Of a DNA stretch of 43,173 nucleotides, positions 8,046 through 16,257 are shown one piece after another. The number at the start of each line of letters is the position of its first letter. Position 1 is the stretch's first letter. The position numbers and the translations under genes were made by a program. The DNA is from Streptomyces silaceus (GTDB taxonomy: Bacteria > Actinomycetota > Actinomycetes > Streptomycetales > Streptomycetaceae): NCBI RefSeq assembly GCF_001419745.1, contig NZ_LIRJ01000051.1, positions 1 to 43,173 of the forward strand, read 5' to 3'. The notes below the pieces were generated by a model, which saw only the letters and a program-made list of their open reading frames with translations, searched no databases and was not told where the DNA came from.

Positions 8046-10153
8046 CCGACGACTGGCGGCGGGCGATCGCGGACGCCGAGGGCGCGCTGCGCGGCGGGGC
8101 ACAGGAGCGCGGGCGCGTCACGGCGACGGTGGCCGCGTTGTGCCGTGACCCCGACGTGCTGCGCCACCCGGTCATCGGCAGGGATGTCGCGCGCCTGTCG
8201 GCGCTTCTCGATGCCCTGGGGAACGGGGACGAGGCGCGGGCCCTCATCGAGCACGTGGTGTCCCGACTCCTGTGGGATCCGCAGGCGTTGGCGCTGTCGA
8301 CGGACACCAGGAACGAGCTGGCCGTCGTCCTGTCGGAACGCGACTGCCTGTCGGCGGCCGTCACGGTCCTGTCGACGGCCGTGGCCATGGACCCGCACGC
8401 GTCCGGGGCCATCGACCCGCACGCGTCCGGGGACGCGGCGGCCCCCGCCGACGCCCGTACGCTGGCGAACCTCGCGGCGCTCCGCCTGCGCATGGGGCAC
8501 CTGTCGGCGGCCCGGGACCTCGCCACCCGGGCCTCGGACACGCTGGACGACCTGGACGATGCCGCGCGACGGCAGGAACGGCACGTACGACGACACGAAG
8601 TCCGGCTGCTGACGCAGACCGTGCTCTGCGAGGTGAGCCGCCGCCAGGGCGACCACGCCGCCGCGGACCACATGCTGGACGCGCTCGACCACACCGTCCG
8701 GCAGGTGGTGCGCGGTCTCGGCAGTGATCATCCGGCGTCGCTCTCCGCCGTGGTCGCTCTCGCCACGGCCGAGTTCGCCTCGGCGGCCGCGGCGGACGAC
8801 CGGGAGCGCATGGAGCGGTCGACCGACGTGCTCGCCGCCGCCGCGCAGAAGGCCGCCGCCACCCTGGGCTCCCGCCATCCCGTGAGCCTGACGAGTGCGG
8901 ACGCCCTGGCCTCGGCCGAACTCCGCCTCGCCGACCGGGGGAGGCGGGACCGCACGGCCCCCGCCCAGGCCTCGGACGCTACGGAGGCGGCGCAGGCCCC
9001 GGCACGTACGGCCGCGCCCCGGCGGGCCTCGGCCGGCGAGCGGCACGGGCTCGCGCGGCCCGTTCCTCCCGCGACCACGCTGGCCACGGCTCCGCAGCCG
9101 GCCCCGGCGAGGCGCTCCGGGCAGCCGCGCAGGGCACGCAGGCCGGGCAGCGCGAGCATCAGGGAGGTGGCCGCCGCCGCCGGAGTCTCCATCGCCACCG
9201 CCTCCGACGCGCTCAACGGCAGGGGCAGGCTCCCGGCAACCACCCGCCGCCATGTCCATGAGGTCGCCGACCGGCTCGGCTATCGCACCACGTCCGCCGC
9301 CCGGACCCTCCGCGCCGGGGCGTCGGGCCTGATCGGCTTCACGATGGCGACGTACGGGAACGAACCCTTCACCTTCACCGAGTCCGGGTACTTCGCCGAG
9401 CTGGTCCGCGGCGCCACCTCGGCGGCGCTCGCCCGCGAGTACGCCCTCGTCACCATGCCCACGGCTTCGCGGCACGACCTGTGGTCGAACGTCACCCTCG
9501 ACGGCATGGTCGTCGTCGACCCGCCCGACGGCTCCCCGGACGTGGCCGAACTGGTCCGCCAGGGAATGCCGGTCGTCTCCGTGGGGCGCCCGCCCGGCGC
9601 GCTCGCCGTGACCGGCTGGGTCGGCAACGACCACGAGGCAGCCGTGCGCGAGGTCCTCGACCACCTGTCCTCCGCCGGCGCCCACCGCGTCGGACTGCTG
9701 ACCGGCACGTCGACCGACGCGTACACACGCCTGTCGACCGCCACGTACCTGTGGTGGTGCGCGCAGGTCGGCCAGGAGCCGGTGTACGAGGCCTATCCGG
9801 CGTACGACGCCGTCGCGGGAGCCGTCGCCGCCGACCGTCTGCTCGCGCGCCCGGACCGCCCGGACGCCGTCTTCGGGCTGTTCGACACCAATGGCACCGA
9901 TCTGCTCGCGGCCGCCCGCCGTCACGGGCTGCGGGTCCCGCAGGACGTGCTCCTCGCCTGCTGCAGCGATTCCGGGGCGTACGACCGCACCGAGCCGCCC
10001 GTCACCACGCTCTCGCGGAAGCCCCTCCGTGTCGGCGCCGAGGCGGTCGAGCTCCTCATCAACGCCGCCGAAGGGGCCACGTCGCGGCAACCGTTCCAGC
10101 GGATCGTCCCGACCACGCTCTTCCCGCGCGCGTCGTCGCGGGCGGTCGAATGA
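8042..10153 (+). CDS. Helical-repeat (TPR-like) protein fused to a LacI-type regulator
   Basis: 703 residues in one uninterrupted frame. Residues 1 to about 300 are alpha-helical repeats of TPR flavour (DARTLANLAALRLRMGHLSAARDLA, GDHAAADHMLDALDHTVRQV, LGSDHPASLSAVVALATAEF). About 300-368 is an Ala/Pro/Arg-rich linker. About 369-415 is a LacI helix-turn-helix with hinge (SIREVAAAAGVSIATASDALNG, then GYRTTSAARTLRAG), and the rest is the periplasmic-binding-protein-like effector domain (LIGFTMATYG, DGMVVVDPP, FGLFDTNGTDLL, TTLSRKPLRVGAEAVELL). No start codon lies between linker and HTH, so a separate LacI gene is unlikely. It is coupled to the protease gene by ATGA. TPR proteins are common third partners of Trypco operons; a LacI module at this place is one I do not know. 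Confidence 0.85.
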   Translation: MTDDWRRAIADAEGALRGGAQERGRVTATVAALCRDPDVLRHPVIGRDVARLSALLDALGNGDEARALIEHVVSRLLWDPQALALSTDTRNELAVVLSERDCLSAAVTVLSTAVAMDPHASGAIDPHASGDAAAPADARTLANLAALRLRMGHLSAARDLATRASDTLDDLDDAARRQERHVRRHEVRLLTQTVLCEVSRRQGDHAAADHMLDALDHTVRQVVRGLGSDHPASLSAVVALATAEFASAAAADDRERMERSTDVLAAAAQKAAATLGSRHPVSLTSADALASAELRLADRGRRDRTAPAQASDATEAAQAPARTAAPRRASAGERHGLARPVPPATTLATAPQPAPARRSGQPRRARRPGSASIREVAAAAGVSIATASDALNGRGRLPATTRRHVHEVADRLGYRTTSAARTLRAGASGLIGFTMATYGNEPFTFTESGYFAELVRGATSAALAREYALVTMPTASRHDLWSNVTLDGMVVVDPPDGSPDVAELVRQGMPVVSVGRPPGALAVTGWVGNDHEAAVREVLDHLSSAGAHRVGLLTGTSTDAYTRLSTATYLWWCAQVGQEPVYEAYPAYDAVAGAVAADRLLARPDRPDAVFGLFDTNGTDLLAAARRHGLRVPQDVLLACCSDSGAYDRTEPPVTTLSRKPLRVGAEAVELLINAAEGATSRQPFQRIVPTTLFPRASSRAVE
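8390..8437 (+). repeat. 24-bp tandem duplication within TPR-LacI gene
   Basis: A 19-base block beginning GACCCGCACGCGTCC occurs at 8390 and again at 8414, giving two D-P-H-A-S-G peptides separated by A-I. It keeps the frame and looks like a recent slippage event in a loop between helices. Confidence 0.7.
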
Positions 10154-10166
10154 CGGAAGGCCGTCA
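10151..10166 (+). terminator. Possible hairpin at end of Trypco operon
   Basis: TGACGG-AAGG-CCGTCA is a perfect 6-bp stem with a tetraloop starting at the stop codon of the LacI fusion gene. It is short and has no U-tract, so it is weak as a terminator. Confidence 0.3.
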
Positions 10167-10222
10167 GCGGCAGAACGCCCGTGTATCGCCATCCGATCTT
10201 GATCACGGCTAAGTTGTCCGAC

Positions 10223-11188
10223 ATGAGCAACCTTGACCGGCAGGCAGTCCCCTCGCAGTGCGGCGGACGTGGCTTCGTCGTCGCCGAGCCCGTCCGTGAA
10301 CTGCTGAGCCCGCGCCGCGTACAGCTCGGCGAAGGCACCGAAGTGCGTCGGCTGCTGCCGAACCTCGGCCGCCGCATGATCGGCGCATGGGCTTTCGTCG
10401 ATCACTACGGCCCCGACGACATCGCCGACGAGCCCGGCATGCAGGTGCCGCCGCATCCGCACATGGGCCTGCAGACCGTGAGCTGGCTGCACGAGGGCGA
10501 GGTGCTCCACCGCGACAGCACCGGCAGCCTCCAGACGATCCGCCCCCGCGAACTGGGCCTGATGACGTCGGGGCGGGCCATCTCCCACTCCGAGGAGAGC
10601 CCCGCGTCGCACGCCCGCTTCCTGCACGGCGCGCAGCTCTGGGTCGCCCTGCCCGACGCCCACCGGAACACGGACCCCACGTTCGAGCACCACGCCGAAC
10701 TGCCGAAGGTGACGGCCCCTGGCCTGGAGGCGACCGTGATCCTCGGCGACCTCGACGGCGCGGCCTCCCCCGGAACGGCGTACACACCCATCGTCGGCGC
10801 CGACCTCACCCTCACCGCCGGCGCGGAGGCCCGCCTGCCGCTCGTGCCCGACTTCGAGTACGGCGTGCTGTCCATGTCCGGCGAGGTGCACGTCGACGGT
10901 GTCCCGGTCCTGCCGGGCTCGATGCTGTACCTCGGCTGCGGCCGCGCCGAACTGCCGCTGCGCGCCGCGTCCGACGCCTCGGTCATGCTCCTCGGCGGCG
11001 AGCCGTTCGAGGAGGAACTGATCATGTGGTGGAACTTCGTGGGCCGCACGCAGCAGGAGATCGAGCAGGCACGCGAGGACTGGATGACGGGCACCCGCTT
11101 CGGCGAGGTAAAGGGCTACGACGGCGGCCCCCTGGCCGCCCCGACCTTGCCGCCGGTACCGCTGAAGCCGCGGGGACGGGTGCGCTGA
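10223..11188 (+). CDS. Pirin family protein
   Basis: 321 residues. The pirin N-terminal cupin carries metal-binding residues in PPHPHMGLQTVSWLHEGEVLHRDS (His-x-His, a later His and Glu), then a C-terminal cupin (EYGVLSMSGEVHVDG, LPGSMLYLGCGR). Bacterial pirins bind Fe and several act as quercetin 2,3-dioxygenases or as protein partners. No Shine-Dalgarno precedes the ATG at 10223, but TAAGTT lies 7 bases upstream, which would fit a leaderless transcript. The last 67 bases of the gene are repeated at 16258-16332, see the direct repeat entries. Nothing in the neighbourhood indicates a specific substrate. Confidence 0.9.
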   Translation: MSNLDRQAVPSQCGGRGFVVAEPVRELLSPRRVQLGEGTEVRRLLPNLGRRMIGAWAFVDHYGPDDIADEPGMQVPPHPHMGLQTVSWLHEGEVLHRDSTGSLQTIRPRELGLMTSGRAISHSEESPASHARFLHGAQLWVALPDAHRNTDPTFEHHAELPKVTAPGLEATVILGDLDGAASPGTAYTPIVGADLTLTAGAEARLPLVPDFEYGVLSMSGEVHVDGVPVLPGSMLYLGCGRAELPLRAASDASVMLLGGEPFEEELIMWWNFVGRTQQEIEQAREDWMTGTRFGEVKGYDGGPLAAPTLPPVPLKPRGRVR

Positions 11189-11196
11189 GCCGGGGA
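11122..11196 (+). repeat. Direct repeat, copy A (3' end of pirin gene)
   Basis: 75 bases covering the last codons and stop of the pirin gene plus 8 bases. They match 16258-16332 in the same orientation with 5 mismatches by my reading. Both copies encode GGPLAAPTLPPVPLKPR-x-RVR and a stop. Confidence 0.85.
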
Positions 11197-11796
11197 TACG
11201 GACGGACCCGTGGAGCCTCGGGACCGATGCTGACTCCCGGGCGCACGGCGTGAGCTCCAGGTCGAGAGGCGTGAGGCGTGAGGCGTCCACGGCAGGACGG
11301 CGACGAGTTATGGGGACTCGGCAAAGGCAGCTTCGTCGCGGCTGACCGCGTTGGCGAGTTGAACGCGTCACTGGACGCCCGGCTTGCTGAAGACCACCCA
11401 TGGGTGCGTGCCGACCCTGTTGATCGACACGCCCCCCTCGGCCGCGGCGGAGCGGTTGGAGTGACCGACCGCGATGAACCATGACCTTCCCCCGGCCACT
11501 ACGTCATGGAGAAGGGCGCAGTCGTCGTGAAGTGACGTGTCCGTCGGCCTGGGCGCCAGCCGCTTCATGCGGGCGCCCACGAAGCCGAGGACAGTAGGTG
11601 GCCATGCGATGTCGATCAAACTGCGCCGGCACACGATCAAACTCCACTGACACAGAGCAGTCACCCCGCACCCACGATCCGACAGAACCCAGGGCCACGG
11701 GCGCAGGACCGGACTCGCCCCGGCACGAGAGCAATGCGCGAACAACCGCGACCTCACGCCCTGGGAACCCCATGCCCCAGCGTTCGCGGTGCCTGG
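11197..11796. other. 600-base stretch without a convincing gene
   Basis: Between pirin and the NB-ARC gene. It contains three head-to-tail GAGGCGT units at 11266-11286. A minus-strand frame from 11568 to 11368 could encode 66 residues with fair G/C third-position bias (MKRLAPRPTDTSLHDD...), but I recognise no family, it has no clear ribosome site, and a plus-strand frame is open over the same bases. It may be decayed coding DNA. Confidence 0.4.
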
Positions 11797-13893
11797 TCAG
11801 GTCTGGTGCAGGGCGTAGGCGAGGCCGTCGTCAATGCTGTCCTCCAGGCCCGTGCGGAAGGCGGTCTCGTACGCGGTGCCCCCGATGGCCGCTCGTGTCC
11901 GCTGTTCGCAGGCTGCGCGGGCGGCGACGCGTTCGGGGATGCCCACCTGCGGGCGGCCGAGGGTGTCCCAGATCTGCTGGCCGAAGCCGAGGAGCCGGGC
12001 CGCCTCCTCGCCCCGGCCGCTGGCGACGGCCACTCCGGCGAGCAGGTCGACGGTCATGGCTGTGCCGAGGCTGTCGTGGAGCAGGGCCTGGCCTTCCAGG
12101 GCTGCGCGGGCGTGTGCGGCCGCCTCGTCCGGTCGGCCGAGAGCCTGTGCCGCCAGCGCCCGGATGTAGTCCGCCAAGGCGCGAGCCCATCGATCGCCGA
12201 ACCGGGCGCACTCCGCGTGCACGGCGTCGGCCGCCGCAGCGACATCCGCGAACTCCGCCAGGGTGACGTGGAGAAATACCCGGCCCAACCAGGCCAGCAG
12301 GCGCCCCTCGGCATAGGCGCTGCCGTGGTCTTGGGCATACGGTGTGGCGTCGAGCAACGCGGCGGCCTCTGCGGGCTTGCCGCGCAGCACCAGGGCGGCA
12401 CCGGCGAGGTAGGCGGCGGCGGGCAGCATGGCAGGGGTGCCCGCCGCCTCGGCGTCCGCCCGGAACACTTTCCCCAGCCGGGTGATGGCGTCGACATCTC
12501 CCTGCGCGACGGCGGCGATGCCACAGGCCCACACCGCCTTGCTGCGCGCCGGTCCCTGGGCCGGGTACTGCTGCAGGGCCCGGTCGAGATAGTGGCGGCC
12601 TTCCCGAGCGAAGCCGCAGGCGAACCAGAAGAACCACAGTGCCCCGCCCAGCTCCAGGGCGGTGTGCCCGTCCTCTCCCTCGCCCAGGCAGAAGTCCAGC
12701 GCGGCACGGAAGTTGGCGTGCTCGGCAGATGTACGTTCGTACCAGGCAAGTTGGTCCGGCCCCAGCCAGGCGGCGTCCGCCCGCAGGGCGAGCCCCCGGT
12801 AGTGGATCCGGTGGCGGCAGCGCAGCTCGTCTTCCTCGCCCACGCGGCGCAGCCAGCCTGCGCCGTACTCGCGGAGGGTGTCCAGCATCCCGTACCGCGC
12901 ACCACCTGCGGTGAGGCGCCAGGTCAGGATCGACTTCTCCACCAGGGCGGCGAGGAGCCCCTCGACACGGTGCTCCGGCAGATGCCCATCGGCACACACC
13001 GCGCGGGCCGCCTCGGCGTCGAAGGTCCCGGCGAACACCGACAGCCGCGCCCACAGGAGGCGCTCGGCCGGGCCGCACAGCTCGTGACTCCAGCCGATCG
13101 CGGTCCGCAGGGCCTGGTGCCAGGGCGGGTCGGCCTCGTCCACCACCGCGTCGGTGTCCCCCAGGACGGCGAACCGATCGTCCAGGCGCGCGGTCAACTC
13201 CTTGACGGTCCACTCGCCCAGGCGTGCCGCGGCCAGTTCGATGGCGAGGGGGAGGCCCTCCAGGCGGCGGCTCAACGCGACCAGGCCCGCCACATCGCTG
13301 CCGCCGGCCCCGACCTCGGGGGCGGTCCGCGCGGCGCGCTCGGCCAACAGGACCACCGCGTCCGCCCGGTGGGCCGCGGGGTCCCCGGGCCTCGGCACCG
13401 GAAGTGGCTCGACGGTGAGCACCACCTCGCCGGGGACGTGCAGGGCACGGCGGCTGGTGGCAAGGATCCGCAGGCCCGGCGCGGCCCGCAACAGCGCCGG
13501 AACGATCAGCGCGCAGGCGTCGGCCAGGTGCTCACAGGTGTCCAGGACCAGCAGCAACTCCCGGTCCGCCAGATAGTCGGCCAAAACCTCGAGCATCAGC
13601 CGGGTCGTCTGGTCGGCAAGCGGCAGTGCCTCGGCGATGGTGTGCGGCAGCAGGGTGCTCTCGCGCAGCGGCGACAGTTCCACCAGCCACGCTCCGTCCC
13701 GGAAAGCGGGCTGCAACGCGTCCGCGGCCGCCAGTGCGAGCCGGGTCTTGCCCACCCCGCCGGCCCCCGTCAGCGTGACCAGCCGCGAATCCCCCGCGAA
13801 CAACTCCTGGATCTCGGCCAGTTCCGCACGACGGCCCACCATCAGTGCCTTCACCGCCGGCAGGTTGCCGGCCCGCCGCTGCTCAACGGACAC
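11797..13893 (-). CDS. NB-ARC/TPR ATPase, regulator-like but without DNA-binding domain
   Basis: 698 residues from a GTG at 13893 with GGAAGGG upstream; a longer frame to 14079 exists but lacks a ribosome site. Near the N-terminus MVGRRAELAEIQELF leads to a Walker A motif GAGGVGKTRLAL, a Walker B-like LLLVLDTCEHL and the sensor segment ILATSRRAL, typical of AfsR/LuxR-type STAND ATPases. Winged-helix and TPR-like helices fill the rest (LEGLPLAIELAAARLG, RYGMLDTLREYGAGWLRR, AARLLGFGQQIWDTLG). Related Streptomyces proteins continue after this point into a LuxR-type helix-turn-helix; here the protein stops after LAYALHQT. No N-terminal SARP domain exists either. It could act through a partner or be a truncated regulator. 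Confidence 0.85.
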   Translation of the reverse strand: MSVEQRRAGNLPAVKALMVGRRAELAEIQELFAGDSRLVTLTGAGGVGKTRLALAAADALQPAFRDGAWLVELSPLRESTLLPHTIAEALPLADQTTRLMLEVLADYLADRELLLVLDTCEHLADACALIVPALLRAAPGLRILATSRRALHVPGEVVLTVEPLPVPRPGDPAAHRADAVVLLAERAARTAPEVGAGGSDVAGLVALSRRLEGLPLAIELAAARLGEWTVKELTARLDDRFAVLGDTDAVVDEADPPWHQALRTAIGWSHELCGPAERLLWARLSVFAGTFDAEAARAVCADGHLPEHRVEGLLAALVEKSILTWRLTAGGARYGMLDTLREYGAGWLRRVGEEDELRCRHRIHYRGLALRADAAWLGPDQLAWYERTSAEHANFRAALDFCLGEGEDGHTALELGGALWFFWFACGFAREGRHYLDRALQQYPAQGPARSKAVWACGIAAVAQGDVDAITRLGKVFRADAEAAGTPAMLPAAAYLAGAALVLRGKPAEAAALLDATPYAQDHGSAYAEGRLLAWLGRVFLHVTLAEFADVAAAADAVHAECARFGDRWARALADYIRALAAQALGRPDEAAAHARAALEGQALLHDSLGTAMTVDLLAGVAVASGRGEEAARLLGFGQQIWDTLGRPQVGIPERVAARAACEQRTRAAIGGTAYETAFRTGLEDSIDDGLAYALHQT

Positions 13894-14115
13894 GATCGCC
13901 CTTCCCACCCGACCCAGCACGCCACCGGGCGTCGCGGTACTCAATCTTCTCGCTCCCACCCGCGCCACACAGAGCAGAAGAGAAAGTGCCCTGTAATGCT
14001 CTATGAAGCCCTGTACCGCCAGAAGCGGGCTGAGGTGGCAAGGACGGCGTAGCGGTGCCAGTTCGCGGGTGGCATCCACTGGGATGTGCGGGTCCTCAGC
14101 CGGGGCCCGGGACCG

Positions 14116-14865
14116 TCAGGTGCGGTGGGGGCGAGGGAAGGGGCCGCTGTTCGGGGGGCCGGTGAGGATGAGCCGGGCCAGGTCGGTGATCTTCATCTGG
14201 TGGGAGCGGGCATGGCGGCGCAGCAGGTCGAAGGCGTTGTCGGGGGTCAGGTCGAGGCGTTCGGCCAGGAGGCCTTTGGTCTGCTCGATCAGGACGCGGC
14301 TGTCGAGGGCGGTCTCCAACTGGCGGTTGCGGGCGCGCAGGTCGGCCAGGGCGCGGTGGCGGGCCAGGCCCAGGGCGGCGGCATGCGCCAGTATCCGACT
14401 GGTGCGGAGCTGGCCGGGGCCAAGGGCGCGGTGTTGGTGGAAGAGGTTGAGGACGCCCAGGGTCTGGTTGTGGAGCTGGAGCGGCAGAGCGGTGGCGGCG
14501 GTGTAGCCGGCGGCCAGGGCCTTTGGGCAGAAGCGGGGCCAGCGGGTGCGGCAGTGCGGATGGGCCAGGGGCAGGTCGGCGGCTGGTTTTCCGGTGCGCA
14601 GGGCATCGAGGCAGGGGCCTTGGGCCAGGTCGAGCTCGGCCTGCTCCAGGCGCCGCGCGCCAGGACCGGAAGCGGCCAGGACGGCGGGTCGGCTCTGGCC
14701 GTCGGGCAGCAGCACGCCGCTGGCCTGCACACCGTCAAGGCGGTCGGTGTGCGCGATCAGCCGGTGCGGCACGGCCGACTCGTCCGGGCCGCGCTCAGGG
14801 GCACCGGCCAGGTCCAGTACGGCGAGCAGGACCTCATTGTCGGGGTTCGAAGGAGGGCCGGTCAT
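14116..14865 (-). CDS. GAF-ANTAR domain protein (putative RNA-binding antiterminator)
   Basis: 249 residues from an ATG at 14865, with GCGAGG about 8 bases upstream. Residues about 10-165 form a GAF sensor domain (ASGVLLPDGQSRPAVLAASG, QGPCLDALRTGKP, ATALPLQLHNQTLGVLNLFH). Residues about 185-240 are an ANTAR domain (VLIEQTKGLLAERLDLTPDNAFDLLRRHARSHQMKITDLA), the three-helix RNA-binding unit that prevents transcription termination by binding paired hexaloop stems. The GAF probably senses a small molecule or redox state. It lies upstream of the NB-ARC gene on the same strand with a gap of about 220 bases, so co-transcription is possible but unproven. Confidence 0.9.
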   Translation of the reverse strand: MTGPPSNPDNEVLLAVLDLAGAPERGPDESAVPHRLIAHTDRLDGVQASGVLLPDGQSRPAVLAASGPGARRLEQAELDLAQGPCLDALRTGKPAADLPLAHPHCRTRWPRFCPKALAAGYTAATALPLQLHNQTLGVLNLFHQHRALGPGQLRTSRILAHAAALGLARHRALADLRARNRQLETALDSRVLIEQTKGLLAERLDLTPDNAFDLLRRHARSHQMKITDLARLILTGPPNSGPFPRPHRT

Positions 14866-15117
14866 GGGGATCGCCTCGCTGGGGCGCCCCCGGCGGGGGG
14901 GGCGTTCGCGGATAAGGATGTGCAGAGCGGGTATCCCGGCCGGGCGGCTGCCATGCCCCGCAGTAGATGCACCGGTGTGCGCCCGGGTGCGCCCCGTACG
15001 CCCCCAGGGCCCTCCCGGTGCATACATGACACGTCCGGGGCGGAGGGTGAGGATAGTCCGCGCCATCCGCTCCCCGCTTACTGCCGCCGCCCGGCGGCCC
15101 GGGGAAGGACGCGTCCC

Positions 15118-15200
15118 ATGGTTCGTGTGCTGGTCATCCACGATGAGGCCCTCATCCGCTGTGCCCTGGTCGGACTGCTGCGCCAGCAGCCGGGCCGGAC
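15118..15200 (+). pseudogene. Response regulator N-terminal fragment (NarL-type)
   Basis: A good ribosome site (GGAAGGA) precedes an ATG at 15118 that begins MVRVLVIHDEALIRCALVGL. This is the first strand and helix of a NarL/FixJ receiver domain with one acidic pocket residue. After about 27 residues the similarity stops and the frame runs into unrelated sequence. There is no phospho-acceptor region and no DNA-binding domain, so this is a remnant. Confidence 0.5.
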
Positions 15201-15360
15201 GATGGATGCCATCCCGTGGGCCGCCGCAGTGCGCACCGCGCGACTGGACGGAGGATCGGATGTCCTGGGCGCTGGCCCGGGAGAGCAGCCACTCCGGAAC
15301 GTGGGTGTGATCGCCGGTCTCCCACATGACGGTGAAGAGCTTCGAGCCCCTGCCACGGTT

Positions 15361-15519
15361 CCCGACCGGACGCCCCGGTTCGCGCTGGCCCGCTGGATGT
15401 ACCAGCGGGCCTGGACCGACTCCGAGCGCCGAACCCTGCTGTTCGACCTGGCCACCAAGCACCTGAATGCCGACTCAGCCGTGATCACCGGCTACAAAGC
15501 TGCCCGGAACTGCTCCTGA
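15361..15519 (+). pseudogene. Fragment resembling Tn3-family transposase
   Basis: The frame encodes ARWMYQRAWTDSERRTLLFD followed by LATKHLNADSAVITGY. This resembles the N-terminal DUF4158 part of Tn3-family transposases, where a W-x-Y-x-R-A-W ... E-R ... LFDLAT-x-x-L core precedes a LPG motif. Only about 50 residues remain, ending at a TGA; neither the DDE domain nor terminal repeats are visible. The family call is from memory of the motif and is tentative. Confidence 0.45.
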
Positions 15520-15539
15520 GTCACACTCAGAAACTATCC

Positions 15540-15700
15540 GACACCGCACTCGCTGCTGGCCGCGCGCCGGCCGAGCACGGCTTCGCCCACCCCAAGAACT
15601 GGCGGGGCGTCAGCAAGATCCGCGCCGAACCGAACCGGGCGACTGCCCTGGCCCGGGCCCTGCTGGTCCTCAAGAACCGCGAAGTCCAACGCTGCCCAAT
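15540..15700 (+). pseudogene. C-terminal remnant of an IS5-type DDE transposase
   Basis: A second frame encodes AEHGFAHPKNWRGVSKIRAE and then PNRATALARALLVLKNREVQR. This closely follows the conserved C-terminus of IS5-family (DDE_Tnp_4) transposases common in Streptomyces, with the catalytic Glu in EHGFAHxKNWR and the closing ALLVLxNxEVxR. The usual stop after the final Arg is missing and no upstream domain is present, so the element is dead. Confidence 0.65.
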
Positions 15701-15742
15701 GATCTTCGAGGAAGAAGTCATCCGCCCACGGCCAGCACGAGC

Positions 15743-15814
15743 GCCCCGAACCTCGCGCAGTCGATGTACCTCGACGGTGGTGCTCAACCAACGATCGGGG
15801 TTTCGGTGGTGTAG
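15743..15814 (+). pseudogene. Possible SDR C-terminal fragment
   Basis: Plus-strand codons read APNLAQSMYLDGGAQPTIGV, followed by S-V-V and a stop at 15812-15814. The Y-L/V-D-G-G pattern is the usual end of classical short-chain dehydrogenases. The fragment overlaps the tail of the convergent EthD-like gene. Only about 23 residues support it. Confidence 0.35.
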
Positions 15815-16128
15815 AGGAAACGGGTCAGGGAGCGGTCGAGGAAGTTCTCCTCGTCGGCGGCGACGGTCGTGGTGAAGATGTCGGAGGTGAACCAGCGGGT
15901 GGCGTCGGCAACGTCGTCGAACCAGACCTCGACGACGCCGTCGTAGTAGAAGCTGCGTATGCCGGGGATCGCGTCGTTGGTGGGTAGAAGCAGGACATGG
16001 CGCCGGACCGGTACCGCTCCGTCTGTCACGCTCGCGATCAGCGGCAGGTGCTTGTGCGTCCAGTACTCCACGAACTCCTCGTGGGTCAGGTCCGCGCGCC
16101 GGGTCAGGAAGATGCTGATCTTGATCAC
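15784..16128 (-). CDS. EthD domain protein
   Basis: 114 residues from a GTG at 16128 with GAGGAG 5 bases upstream; the upstream in-frame TTG is less likely. The sequence has the EthD ferredoxin-like fold pattern: VIKISIFLTRRADLTHEEFVEYW, HLPLIASV, and a second half FYYDGVVEVWFDDVADATRWF and FLDRSLTRFLYTTETP. EthD proteins are small dimeric barrels, some acting in ether or polyketide-type catabolism and many of unknown function. A putative SDR fragment is adjacent, and SDR-EthD neighbours are common in aromatic metabolism, so this may be the survivor of a lost small cluster. Confidence 0.85.
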   Translation of the reverse strand: MIKISIFLTRRADLTHEEFVEYWTHKHLPLIASVTDGAVPVRRHVLLLPTNDAIPGIRSFYYDGVVEVWFDDVADATRWFTSDIFTTTVAADEENFLDRSLTRFLYTTETPIVG

Positions 16129-16257
16129 GGAACTCCTCAAGTCAGGTTTGACCTTCCTCAGTAACTCCTATGCTACGCACGCGCCTTGCGCGGCGGCCGG
16201 GCGACGGCGGAGAGCCCGAGACGCAAGGCAACCCGGTCGGGAACCCGTTGTGTCACC

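Noticed and set aside
7952..11482. A very long minus-strand open frame of nearly 1,200 codons opposite the LacI-fusion and pirin genes
   Set aside because: It lies exactly antisense to two well-supported proteins and its translation is repetitive His/Arg/Gly/Val sequence without any domain.
14866..15117. Possible gene upstream of the GAF-ANTAR start
   Set aside because: Open frames exist on both strands but none has a ribosome site or any recognisable motif.
14086..15519. Single plus-strand protein spanning the antisense of GAF-ANTAR and the fragments that follow
   Set aside because: The first part is antisense to a clear GAF-ANTAR gene; only the segments from 15118 onward show real similarity, and those are separate remnants.
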